Assembly (NCBI GenBank): GCA_016841945.1
Contig: JAENYC010000001.1
Location: 306,069 to 370,068, forward strand
Direction: 5' to 3'
Source: Haloplasma contractile
GTDB taxonomy: Bacteria; Bacillota_I; Bacilli_A; Haloplasmatales; Haloplasmataceae
Length of the DNA: 64,000 bases
This document shows positions 26,676-33,973 of this stretch, in pieces. The notes beneath the pieces were generated by a model that searched no databases, was not told the origin of the DNA, and saw only the letters and a program-made list of their open reading frames with translations. Position numbers and translations under genes: made by a program. Position 1 is the stretch's first letter, and the number at the start of each line of letters is the position of its first letter.

Positions 26676-26690
26676 TGATAATGATTATCA
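26676..26690. promoter_or_regulatory. Fur box over the feoA transcription start
   Basis: A perfect 7-1-7 Fur box (TGATAAT, one base, ATTATCA) lies just downstream of the feoA -10 element and before the ribosome binding site. Binding of iron-loaded Fur here would block transcription of feoAB and the small peptide. Confidence 0.92.
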
Positions 26691-26701
26691 TTTACTACTA
26701 T

Positions 26702-26731
26702 ATTATAGTCTAAACAGGGATTGTATGTCAA
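26702..26731 (-). promoter_or_regulatory. feoA promoter
   Basis: TTGACA (26726-26731), an 18-base spacer and TATAAT (26702-26707) on the minus strand, both perfect consensus boxes. The strong promoter directly abuts the Fur box. Confidence 0.88.
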
Positions 26732-26818
26732 ACATTATTATAAATTATTATTATTTAATGCATGAGGTCGGACTGATTTTTATATACATTAATATAGATA
26801 TGGTTAATTGGTGATACT

Positions 26819-27979
26819 ATGATGAAAATAACTAAGAATTTAATAGTTGCTTTGTTTATAATTTTATCCATACTCTTTATGATCATTGAAACAGACGATA
26901 TCATGTATGGTGTTCAAAATGCGATTAAACTATGGGCAACACGCGTATTTCCCGTCTTATTCCCTTTTTATATATTTAGCGCATTAGCAGTTAAATATGG
27001 CGTCGCACATCTTTTAGGAGACTTGTTAAAACCTATAACACGCTGCTTATTCAGAACTTCATCAATCAGTGGATTTGTTTTTTTTATGTCAATAATATCT
27101 GGTAATCCTTCTAGCGCTATTATTATCTCACAACTTTATGAAGATGGTTCTATTACGAAAACAGAAGCTCAACATCTTTTATCCTTTTGTGTATTTGTTA
27201 ATCCTATTTTTTGTATTGGAACAATAGGATATGCTTACTTTCATAATGTAACAATTGGATACATCGTATTAATCAGTCACATAATGGCCAATATCATCAT
27301 CGGTTTACTCATGCGCTATCAAATTAAAAATAAGTATATTGAACATTTTTCATTTAAAAATGCTTACTTAAAAATGGTTAGACATAAAAACAAGCATAAT
27401 ACCACTTTTGGAGAAACCATCACTACTATTTTACAAAATGGGATGAATACGATGTTTTTAATCGGTGGTTTTATGATATTTTATAATCTCATAATTGTGA
27501 TGATTATAAACTCACAAATCATTCATTATTCATATCACTATCTATCTTATTTATTGATGCTTTTTAATATTCATTATGAAACCTATTATGCTTTTTTTGT
27601 TGGGATTTTTGAAATGGTTTTAGGCGTTGACACTGTCATTCAAAGTACATTTTCTTTACGACTGACCACAACTTTTGTTACCATGTTAATATCTTTTGGG
27701 GGTTTATCCATCCATTCGCAAATTCAAAGCATTTTATTAAAAGTAAAATTAAAGTATTTTCCTTTCTTCATCTCTAGAATTGCTCAGATGGTGTTTAGTG
27801 GGGTAATCTCTTTCTACCTGTTCCCATTTTTGTATAATGAAAAAACAATTCATACTATTTACCTATTTTCCTACACAACGAAAGATAAAACTATTGTGCT
27901 ATTATCTATTATCATTTTATCCATTTGTTTATTAACAATAATAAATCACCGTATAGTAAAAAAAAGAACTCTTAGTTGA
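26819..27979 (+). CDS. ylbJ: YlbJ-like sporulation integral membrane protein
   Basis: A 386-residue protein with about eight to ten membrane helices of the nucleoside-recognition/Gate fold. The YlbJ hallmarks are FPFYIFSAL, IISGNPSSAIIISQLYEDGSITKTEAQHLLSF and a repeat of the fold in the second half. YlbJ is a sigma-E-dependent protein needed for heat-resistant spores in Bacillus. It is convergent with coaD, giving the conserved rsmD-coaD-ylbJ neighbourhood. GGTGAT precedes the two adjacent ATGs. An unrelated nucleoside transporter role is less likely given the context. Confidence 0.87.
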   Translation: MMKITKNLIVALFIILSILFMIIETDDIMYGVQNAIKLWATRVFPVLFPFYIFSALAVKYGVAHLLGDLLKPITRCLFRTSSISGFVFFMSIISGNPSSAIIISQLYEDGSITKTEAQHLLSFCVFVNPIFCIGTIGYAYFHNVTIGYIVLISHIMANIIIGLLMRYQIKNKYIEHFSFKNAYLKMVRHKNKHNTTFGETITTILQNGMNTMFLIGGFMIFYNLIIVMIINSQIIHYSYHYLSYLLMLFNIHYETYYAFFVGIFEMVLGVDTVIQSTFSLRLTTTFVTMLISFGGLSIHSQIQSILLKVKLKYFPFFISRIAQMVFSGVISFYLFPFLYNEKTIHTIYLFSYTTKDKTIVLLSIIILSICLLTIINHRIVKKRTLS

Positions 27980-27981
27980 GT

Positions 27982-28464
27982 TCATTTTTTTATTTTCTCA
28001 TAGACTTCAGTTGCAATATATGGAGGAACAAACTTAGCAATATCTCCACCAAATCTTGCAATTTCTTTCACCATACTAGATGAAAAATAAGAATATTCTG
28101 TTTTAGTCATCATAAAAGCAGTATCAACTTCTGGATTTAACAATAAATTAGTTGAAGCCATTTGTAATTCATATTCAAAATCTGTTACAGCTCTCAGTCC
28201 TCTTAATAAAAAGTTTGCTTTTATTTCTTTAGCAAAGGTTGATATCAGTTTATCACAAATGACGACTTTTACATTTGTATACTTCTCTATCGCTTTTTCT
28301 AACATCTCTTTTCTTTCATCAATAGTAAACAAATAATCCTTTGTGATATTTTTTGAAATTGCGATATATAAAGTATCAAAGAGTTTACTCCCCCTATCAA
28401 TTAAATCCAAATGTCCATATGTTAATGGATCAAATGAACCTGGATACATTCCTGTCTTATTCAT
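27982..28464 (-). CDS. coaD: phosphopantetheine adenylyltransferase
   Basis: A 160-residue enzyme of the fourth step of coenzyme A synthesis. Motifs: GMYPGSFDPLTYGHLDLI (nucleotidyl-transferase TxGH), LLRGLRAVTDFEYELQMA and YSYFSSSMVKEIARFGGD. The start at 28464 gives the usual length and overlaps the rsmD stop by 8 bases, so translation is coupled; the upstream ATG (28470) is a possible alternative. Confidence 0.96.
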   Translation of the reverse strand: MNKTGMYPGSFDPLTYGHLDLIDRGSKLFDTLYIAISKNITKDYLFTIDERKEMLEKAIEKYTNVKVVICDKLISTFAKEIKANFLLRGLRAVTDFEYELQMASTNLLLNPEVDTAFMMTKTEYSYFSSSMVKEIARFGGDIAKFVPPYIATEVYEKIKK

Positions 28465-29023
28465 TCCCATCACCACTTTTTTTATAAATTGTTATTTTGG
28501 TTATACCATAAAGGTACTCTTTTATATAATGTGTATTTTTATAATTTTTTAATAATTTTTCTTCTTTTAAACACTCCGTAATGATACAAGCACCTTCATT
28601 TAGTAAACGATCATCTTCTAATATCTTAATAATTTCATTAATTTTTTGTTTTTGATATGGTGGATCTAAAAAAACATAATCAAATTGATAATTTTGACCC
28701 TTTAAAAACTGAAGACCTTTAAAAGCGTCCATTTTATAGACTTCACTTTGGTCTTCAATATTAAGCAATTGTATATTTTCTTTAATGGTTTGATAAGCAG
28801 CATAATTTTTATCTATAAATATGCACTTATCTATTCCTCTACTAATTGCTTCAATTCCAAGACTACCACTCCCTGCAAATAAATCAAGTCCTATACCACC
28901 GGAAAAAAACTGCCCTAAGGCATTAAATAAAGATTCTTTCACCTTATCAAGGGTTGGTCTTGTAAGTTTACCTGAAATGGTTTTGATTTTTCGACCACCT
29001 AAAGTACCAGCTATTACTCTCAT
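28457..29023 (-). CDS. rsmD: 16S rRNA m2G966 methyltransferase RsmD
   Basis: A 188-residue SAM-dependent methyltransferase. The opening RVIAGTLGGRKIK, SAM motif GLDLFAGSGSLGIEAISRG and catalytic FLDPPYQKQ are typical. It modifies G966 of 16S rRNA. AGGTGAT precedes adjacent ATGs. It overlaps coaD, the standard pair in Bacillota. Confidence 0.95.
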   Translation of the reverse strand: MRVIAGTLGGRKIKTISGKLTRPTLDKVKESLFNALGQFFSGGIGLDLFAGSGSLGIEAISRGIDKCIFIDKNYAAYQTIKENIQLLNIEDQSEVYKMDAFKGLQFLKGQNYQFDYVFLDPPYQKQKINEIIKILEDDRLLNEGACIITECLKEEKLLKNYKNTHYIKEYLYGITKITIYKKSGDGNE

Positions 29024-29049
29024 CATATCACCTAATTTAAAAAATAAAT

Positions 29050-29895
29050 CTATATCAAATCGTTCATGTCTATATAAAAGATTCCTTCTGATGTCATCCT
29101 ATATAAAATATCCTTATCAATTGCCATATTCCAGTTTCCATAAGGAATCTTTTTATGTAAAGCCAGGTCTTTTTTATGCCATATTTTCATTTCTTGACAT
29201 GGTGCACTCACTGTTATAATAAAATCCGACCATATACCAAGAACATAAAACATTTTTTGATGACATTTTTTAATTCGTCCTGTTTCTAACATTGTGTTTT
29301 TATCAAAAACACCTAAGGATAAATCTTGAGAACCGGTATAGATGGTATCCTTTGTTATAATCAAACTTTTTAAATTTTTTTTATGTGCTTTTATCAGTTT
29401 AACATCTAAACTTTCTTTATCTATGATTAAAAGTTCTCCATTAACATTTCCACCGTATATTTTATCTATTACCTTTATATCCCAGATACTACTGGTTGTC
29501 AATGGGTGATAGGTTACAGTTTTAGTCTGTTTATTAATTTTAGCTAATGGCCCATTTCTAATTGCTGCATAGATAAAATGTTTATCATAATCAATCCCAC
29601 AAATATCTGAGCTTAAATCAGTCCCTAATTCCCATTGATACAATATTTCGAGGGTGTGAACATCTACTTTATATAATGTGCAAAATTCTCTACAATAAAG
29701 ATAATCTCCATCTATAAAAAATTGTCTAGACCTTCTATTCTTTTTAAAGACTTCTTTTTTCTTGATACAGTTACCTGATTCTTTATCCACTAAAATAATT
29801 GATTTTTCAGATAGAATATAAATAATATTAGATAAAATTTTCATCATATAATTTTTGCTTTCATGTAGAAATTTTGTTTTAAACAAATCAATCAC
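29050..29895 (-). CDS. WD40/beta-propeller-like protein
   Basis: A 281-residue protein made of about six or seven repeated blades, each with a turn such as VDVHTLEILYQWEL, IDKESLDVKLIKAHKKNL, TGSQDLSLGVFDKNTML or KIWHKKDLALHKKI. The ..AH...... GSQD.. IW pattern points to WD40-type propellers, which act as protein-binding platforms. No signal peptide is seen, so it is probably cytosolic. GTG start overlaps the DJ-1 gene stop (GTGA), indicating coupled expression. Partner and role unknown. Confidence 0.7.
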   Translation of the reverse strand: MIDLFKTKFLHESKNYMMKILSNIIYILSEKSIILVDKESGNCIKKKEVFKKNRRSRQFFIDGDYLYCREFCTLYKVDVHTLEILYQWELGTDLSSDICGIDYDKHFIYAAIRNGPLAKINKQTKTVTYHPLTTSSIWDIKVIDKIYGGNVNGELLIIDKESLDVKLIKAHKKNLKSLIITKDTIYTGSQDLSLGVFDKNTMLETGRIKKCHQKMFYVLGIWSDFIITVSAPCQEMKIWHKKDLALHKKIPYGNWNMAIDKDILYRMTSEGIFYIDMNDLI

Positions 29896-30458
29896 AGTCC
29901 TTTGTAATGACTAATATAAGCATCTTTTTGATTTTGATCTTTAAATCCATTAAAAAAGTCAATTAATTCCATTGAAAAATCGATAAAAGCATTTCCAAGC
30001 GCAGTGACAATATTTTTGTCCCTCACAACATTTTGCCTAACAAAGTTCTTCCAATTAAAGTAATCGGCTTTGTTTTGTTTCTCTAGTTCATCTTTAGATA
30101 ATGTTGTTGTGAACTTCACTTCATTTAATACACCTGCTTTTGCCAAATATTGAGGGCCAGCACAAATAGCTGATAATAATTTTCCTTCACTGTTCAATTT
30201 ATTAATAAGATTTTTTAAATCTTCTCGAAGGTCTAATTCCCAACCGCCTGGGATGATTAATCCTAAAACATCCGTGAGACTTAAAGCCTCCTCAACCGTC
30301 ATATGTGGATGATATTGTAAATTAGAATTTGCTGTTACCGTATCCTTTGTATAGGCAATGGTGATGACCTCTTTTTTTATCCATTTCATGGCAGTTGCTG
30401 GAAATGTCATTTCAAAATCAGCCATATTATCATATAAAAATACCAATACTTTTCCCAT
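29892..30458 (-). CDS. DJ-1/PfpI family protein
   Basis: A 188-residue protein with the class I glutamine amidotransferase-like fold. The nucleophile elbow reads SAICAGPQYLAKAG with the reactive Cys, and LGLIIPGGWELD carries the acidic residue region. It is most like the DJ-1/YajL/ThiJ branch with proposed stress-related or glyoxalase-like roles; the precise activity is unknown. Strong GGAGG ribosome binding site. It is the first of two coupled genes. Confidence 0.9.
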   Translation of the reverse strand: MGKVLVFLYDNMADFEMTFPATAMKWIKKEVITIAYTKDTVTANSNLQYHPHMTVEEALSLTDVLGLIIPGGWELDLREDLKNLINKLNSEGKLLSAICAGPQYLAKAGVLNEVKFTTTLSKDELEKQNKADYFNWKNFVRQNVVRDKNIVTALGNAFIDFSMELIDFFNGFKDQNQKDAYISHYKGL

Positions 30459-30527
30459 TTTTTACCTCCTTTTTTTCTCATTATAACATTTATCGACTAT
30501 TTATGTCATCCTATAATAATAGAAAAA

Positions 30528-30551
30528 AAGTCTTAACTCGAGTTAAGACTT
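30528..30551 (-). terminator. terminator of the aldehyde dehydrogenase unit
   Basis: A perfect 24-base palindrome (AAGTCTTAACTC and its complement) followed on the minus strand by a T run, directly after the aldehyde dehydrogenase stop. Confidence 0.88.
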
Positions 30552-30552
30552 C

Positions 30553-31911
30553 TTATTTAAACAATTTCTTTATTTTTTTAAATTTATTATCAGTATATGG
30601 TGGATACCTTAAGTTGATATCAAAATATTTCTTTTTTAAAATACTTTTTTGATTGGTAAAGGTTTCATAGGATGCTTTCCCATGATAACGACCCATCCCA
30701 CTATTACCAACACCACCAAAAGGTAAGTATGGTGTTGCTAAATGCAGTAAAGTGTCATTTATACATCCACCACCAAATTTGATTTGCTGACAGATATCTT
30801 TCTCAATTTGTTTATCCTGAGTGAATAAATAAAGGGCCAGTGGGTTTGGATTATGTGAAACAATTTTAATGGCTTCACTTAAATGTTGAAATTCTATAAT
30901 CGGTAAGATAGGTCCAAATATCTCATCTGTCATCAAAGGACCATCCAAGTCTACATTTGTCATTAAAGTGGGCGCGATTTTTAACACTTCTTCATTGTAG
31001 GCACCTCCGTAAAGAGGTATTTTGTTTTTTATAAGACTAATTAATCGATTAAAATGTCTGTTTGAAATTATTTTAGGATAGAGTGGATTTGTTAAAGGCT
31101 CATTATAAAATTGTTCAATAAAGTAAATTATTTTTTCTATTAATTCATCTTTTATCGAACGATGAACTAGTAAATAATCTGGTGCAACACAAGTTTGCCC
31201 TGCATTAAATAATTTACCGAAAACAATTCTTTTAGCTGCTAACTCTATATTAGCATCATAACAAACTATTGAAGGGCTCTTTCCACCTAGTTCTAACGTA
31301 ACAGGTGTTAAATGTTTGGCGGCTTTTTCCATGATAATCTTTCCAACAGGAACACTTCCTGTAAAGAATATATAATCAAAAGACTCATTTAACAACTGAT
31401 TTGTTTCTTCTTTTCCACCTGTAATCACTGCTATGTACTCCTCTTTAAAATGTTCTTTCATCATACTTTGTAATAGTTTTGTTGTATTGATTGAATATTC
31501 AGAAGGTTTTATAATAGCCGTATTACCTCCAGCAATAGCGCCAATTAGTGGATTAATAGACAAGTGAAAAGGATAGTTCCAAGGAGAAATAATCAGCGTC
31601 ACACCATAAGGTTCTCGCATTAAATAACTTCTTGAACGAAAATGTACTATGGGTGTTTTCACTTTCTTAACCTTACTCCATTTAGGGAGATATTTTATCA
31701 TATGGTTTATTTCATCATATAAAATACCAATCTCAGAGATAAATCCTTCATACTTAGATTTACCTAAATCTTGATGCAAAGCTTCTAAAATTAACGCTTC
31801 ATTTAATTTAATGACGCTTTTTAATTTTTGGAGTTGATTGATACGAAATTGAAGGGATTTAGTTTTATTACTTTGAAAGTATTGTCGTTGTTTTTGAATG
31901 ACTTCTAACAT
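30553..31911 (-). CDS. class 3-type aldehyde dehydrogenase
   Basis: A 452-residue NAD(P)+-dependent aldehyde dehydrogenase of the short ALDH3/YwdH type. The catalytic Cys lies in NAGQTCVAPDY, the general base Glu in LELGGKSPSIV, the cofactor region in SPWNYPFHLSINPL and FTGSVPVGK. The C-terminal LPFGGVGNSGMGRYHG region is present. It probably oxidises medium- or long-chain aldehydes. AGGTGA ribosome binding site. It follows the thioredoxin-like gene by 8 bases and shares its promoter. Confidence 0.95.
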   Translation of the reverse strand: MLEVIQKQRQYFQSNKTKSLQFRINQLQKLKSVIKLNEALILEALHQDLGKSKYEGFISEIGILYDEINHMIKYLPKWSKVKKVKTPIVHFRSRSYLMREPYGVTLIISPWNYPFHLSINPLIGAIAGGNTAIIKPSEYSINTTKLLQSMMKEHFKEEYIAVITGGKEETNQLLNESFDYIFFTGSVPVGKIIMEKAAKHLTPVTLELGGKSPSIVCYDANIELAAKRIVFGKLFNAGQTCVAPDYLLVHRSIKDELIEKIIYFIEQFYNEPLTNPLYPKIISNRHFNRLISLIKNKIPLYGGAYNEEVLKIAPTLMTNVDLDGPLMTDEIFGPILPIIEFQHLSEAIKIVSHNPNPLALYLFTQDKQIEKDICQQIKFGGGCINDTLLHLATPYLPFGGVGNSGMGRYHGKASYETFTNQKSILKKKYFDINLRYPPYTDNKFKKIKKLFK

Positions 31912-31919
31912 AAATTCAC

Positions 31920-32357
31920 CTATTCATTTAAAGCAATAAATGCTTCTAACTCTTCTAAGGTCATAACACCTTCCCACCTTGAATTCTCATTAGCTATATA
32001 TAATCCCTCTTTAAAATAATAGGTTGTTGGAGTAAAATTTAATTCAGTTCCGTATTCTTCTAAAAACTCTTCAAAAGTAATATCAGTAAAACTTTTATCA
32101 CTATATAATACGATCAAATCTTTTTGTGAATATTTCCTTACATATTTTGTGAGGGTATCTTTTTTATATTCATCACAACCCTGACATATACTATTACCAA
32201 GTACCAGTATAAAAGAATCCTCATCATCTATTTTTTGTTGAAATTCTTCATAAGAATTAATGTTCACCTTCGCTCTATTTTGATGAATGGCAAAAAAATA
32301 CACCGCAAATCCTATCATAATAACAATAGTGATAAACCCTATGATTTTATATTTCAT
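31920..32357 (-). CDS. membrane-anchored thioredoxin-like protein
   Basis: A 145-residue protein with an N-terminal membrane helix (about residues 4-24) and an outer thioredoxin fold. The active site is CQGC (NSICQGCDEYK), and FTPTTYYF supplies the cis-proline. It is probably an extracytoplasmic thiol-disulfide protein. It is divergent from a second membrane thioredoxin with a shared intergenic region and is followed by the aldehyde dehydrogenase. Confidence 0.83.
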   Translation of the reverse strand: MKYKIIGFITIVIMIGFAVYFFAIHQNRAKVNINSYEEFQQKIDDEDSFILVLGNSICQGCDEYKKDTLTKYVRKYSQKDLIVLYSDKSFTDITFEEFLEEYGTELNFTPTTYYFKEGLYIANENSRWEGVMTLEELEAFIALNE

Positions 32358-32393
32358 TGCTTATCTCCTTCTTCTTTTTTTATTGTCATTATT

Positions 32394-32422
32394 ATTATAT
32401 TGTATTTATAAAAAATTAACAA
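32394..32422 (-). promoter_or_regulatory. promoter of the leftward thioredoxin/ALDH unit
   Basis: TTGTTA (32417-32422), a 17-base spacer and TATAAT (32394-32399) on the minus strand. Only 12 bases separate its -35 box from that of the divergent promoter. Confidence 0.8.
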
Positions 32423-32434
32423 GGCATTGAATTA

Positions 32435-32463
32435 TTTACATCATTCATAAATTAGGTTATAAT
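32435..32463 (+). promoter_or_regulatory. promoter of the rightward thioredoxin
   Basis: TTTACA (32435-32440), a 17-base spacer and TATAAT (32458-32463). The tight back-to-back arrangement with the divergent promoter would allow joint control. Confidence 0.85.
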
Positions 32464-32496
32464 AAATAATAGATTTTTTTTAAAAGGAGTCATAAT

Positions 32497-32952
32497 ATGA
32501 AAACAAAGCAAGTTAATGGATTTAAATATTTTATATATGGTATCTTGTCACTATTTGTTATCCTCATCATAGGAATCATCGTTTTACAACGTGTGAGAGG
32601 GGAAGTTTTACCTGATGCTTTAACAAAAGAAAGTGTGTCTCAATTAGCAGAAGATATCTATACTGGAGAAAATAATGATGCTTATTATGTCTATTTTTAC
32701 TATCCTGGATGTGGTGCGTGTCAAAATTTCATGGAGAGTACCACTTATCAAAACTATGTCAGTCATCCAAATATAACAATGTATAAAATTAATGTATATG
32801 CTAATGAAGAATCCTATGCATTATTTACTGAGCTTAATTTACAATCTACCCCTACTTTATTTTATATTAAAAAAGTCTCAGAAGACAAATATCAAATAAA
32901 AAAAGTAACTGCTAGTAATAAAGCAATTAATTTGTTAGACAAATATAGTTAA
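32497..32952 (+). CDS. membrane-anchored thioredoxin-like protein (second)
   Basis: A 151-residue protein with an N-terminal membrane helix (about residues 11-31) and a thioredoxin fold with active site CGAC (YYPGCGACQNF) and a cis-proline in LQSTPTLFYI. AAAAGGAG ribosome binding site. It is not a close copy of the divergent neighbour (CGAC against CQGC; different flanks). The two may form an oxidising/reducing pair outside the membrane; that is inference. Confidence 0.85.
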   Translation: MKTKQVNGFKYFIYGILSLFVILIIGIIVLQRVRGEVLPDALTKESVSQLAEDIYTGENNDAYYVYFYYPGCGACQNFMESTTYQNYVSHPNITMYKINVYANEESYALFTELNLQSTPTLFYIKKVSEDKYQIKKVTASNKAINLLDKYS

Positions 32953-32973
32953 ACTGCCTCTAAAAGGCAGTTT
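32951..32973 (+). terminator. terminator after the rightward thioredoxin
   Basis: A 9-pair stem (AAACTGCCT/AGGCAGTTT) with a 5-base loop, followed by TTATTTTTTT. It begins at the stop codon. Confidence 0.9.
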
Positions 32974-33050
32974 TATTTTTTTGTATTGTCAAATGTACAT
33001 TTTTTTTAATTTTTATGGTAAAATGATAAAAAAGGCAAAGGAGAAATAAA

Positions 33051-33932
33051 ATGTCATTTGATTTACTTTTTTTTAAAAATAAAGATGAAAATATTGTTTT
33101 AGATGATGTTGTATCTTATTTTGAAAACCAAAACAATTTTAAAGTTCTACCTCTAGATGATAACTATTATCGATTTATCTATCGCAATAAAGAAACACGG
33201 GTTGTATTCGTGATGACATATAATGAAACCAATGAATTAATTTCAGACCAATCTTTTGATGAACATATAGAATATTGTTATATGTATTTTACTATTAATC
33301 TCATGAGACCATCATTTTTCGCATATGAAGCAATGAATATTGTTGAGGCTTTTATCAATACATTTCATCTATATATTTATGATATTCAAAGTCTTACAGA
33401 GGATAAAAATACTGTTAAATCCTACACAAGGGATGAGCTCATACAATCCTATATTCAAAATAATAATCTAATCTGTCAAGAATATAAAAAATCCTTTCCA
33501 CTATTGTCAATTGAAAAAGAAAAAACGGATTATTTTTATTCCTATGTAATTAATAAAGAACAACTAGCAACAGATGAGATGATTTTACCTGATATATTTT
33601 TTATAAAAAATATCAATGACGAATCATTACATAGTGTTTTTTCTTTTGATGATATTGAAAGAACACTTATACCAAAATGTGATTTTGTATTAGTATTAAA
33701 ACAAGAAAAAGGCTTTCTCGGTATTAAAAAGAAAAGAACAAGTTTAATCCCTTATCAAACTTTTATCAATCAATTTAAACATATGTTAGAACCCCTAAAT
33801 GATTTAGACCTTTATGTCTTAAATCCTGTAGATGAAACAAAGGCTAGAGAATGTTATGAAAATTTACCACAGATTGACCATGATAAGTTTGATATGATTA
33901 ACGTTGATGAAATAGTTGATGTAGATTTATAA
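33051..33932 (+). CDS. protein of unknown function facing jetC
   Basis: A 293-residue soluble protein that starts MSFDLLFF with an AAGGAG ribosome binding site. It has no membrane segment or signal peptide, is acidic at the C-terminus (DMINVDEIVDVD) and looks alpha/beta in pattern. I do not recognise a family. A KKKR patch in the C-terminal third may touch nucleic acid or be a loop. It converges on the jet operon and shares its terminator; no functional link can be read from the sequence. Confidence 0.75.
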   Translation: MSFDLLFFKNKDENIVLDDVVSYFENQNNFKVLPLDDNYYRFIYRNKETRVVFVMTYNETNELISDQSFDEHIEYCYMYFTINLMRPSFFAYEAMNIVEAFINTFHLYIYDIQSLTEDKNTVKSYTRDELIQSYIQNNNLICQEYKKSFPLLSIEKEKTDYFYSYVINKEQLATDEMILPDIFFIKNINDESLHSVFSFDDIERTLIPKCDFVLVLKQEKGFLGIKKKRTSLIPYQTFINQFKHMLEPLNDLDLYVLNPVDETKARECYENLPQIDHDKFDMINVDEIVDVDL

Positions 33933-33938
33933 AATTAT

Positions 33939-33967
33939 AACGCTCTTAAATTTGATTTAAGAGCGTT
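33939..33967. terminator. bidirectional terminator between the unknown gene and jetC
   Basis: A 12-pair stem (33939-33950 with 33956-33967) with a 5-base loop and T-rich tails on both sides. It closes the jet operon 7 bases after the jetC stop, leaving no room for a jetD gene. Confidence 0.85.
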
Positions 33968-33973
33968 TTCTAA

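Noticed and set aside
29050..29895. The WD40-like gene and the broken propeller lipoprotein (39417-40924) as copies of one family
   Set aside because: The blade motifs differ (WD40-like GSQD/IW against PQQ-like G-x-x-W/F) and one is exported while the other is not. No shared stretch of residues could be seen.
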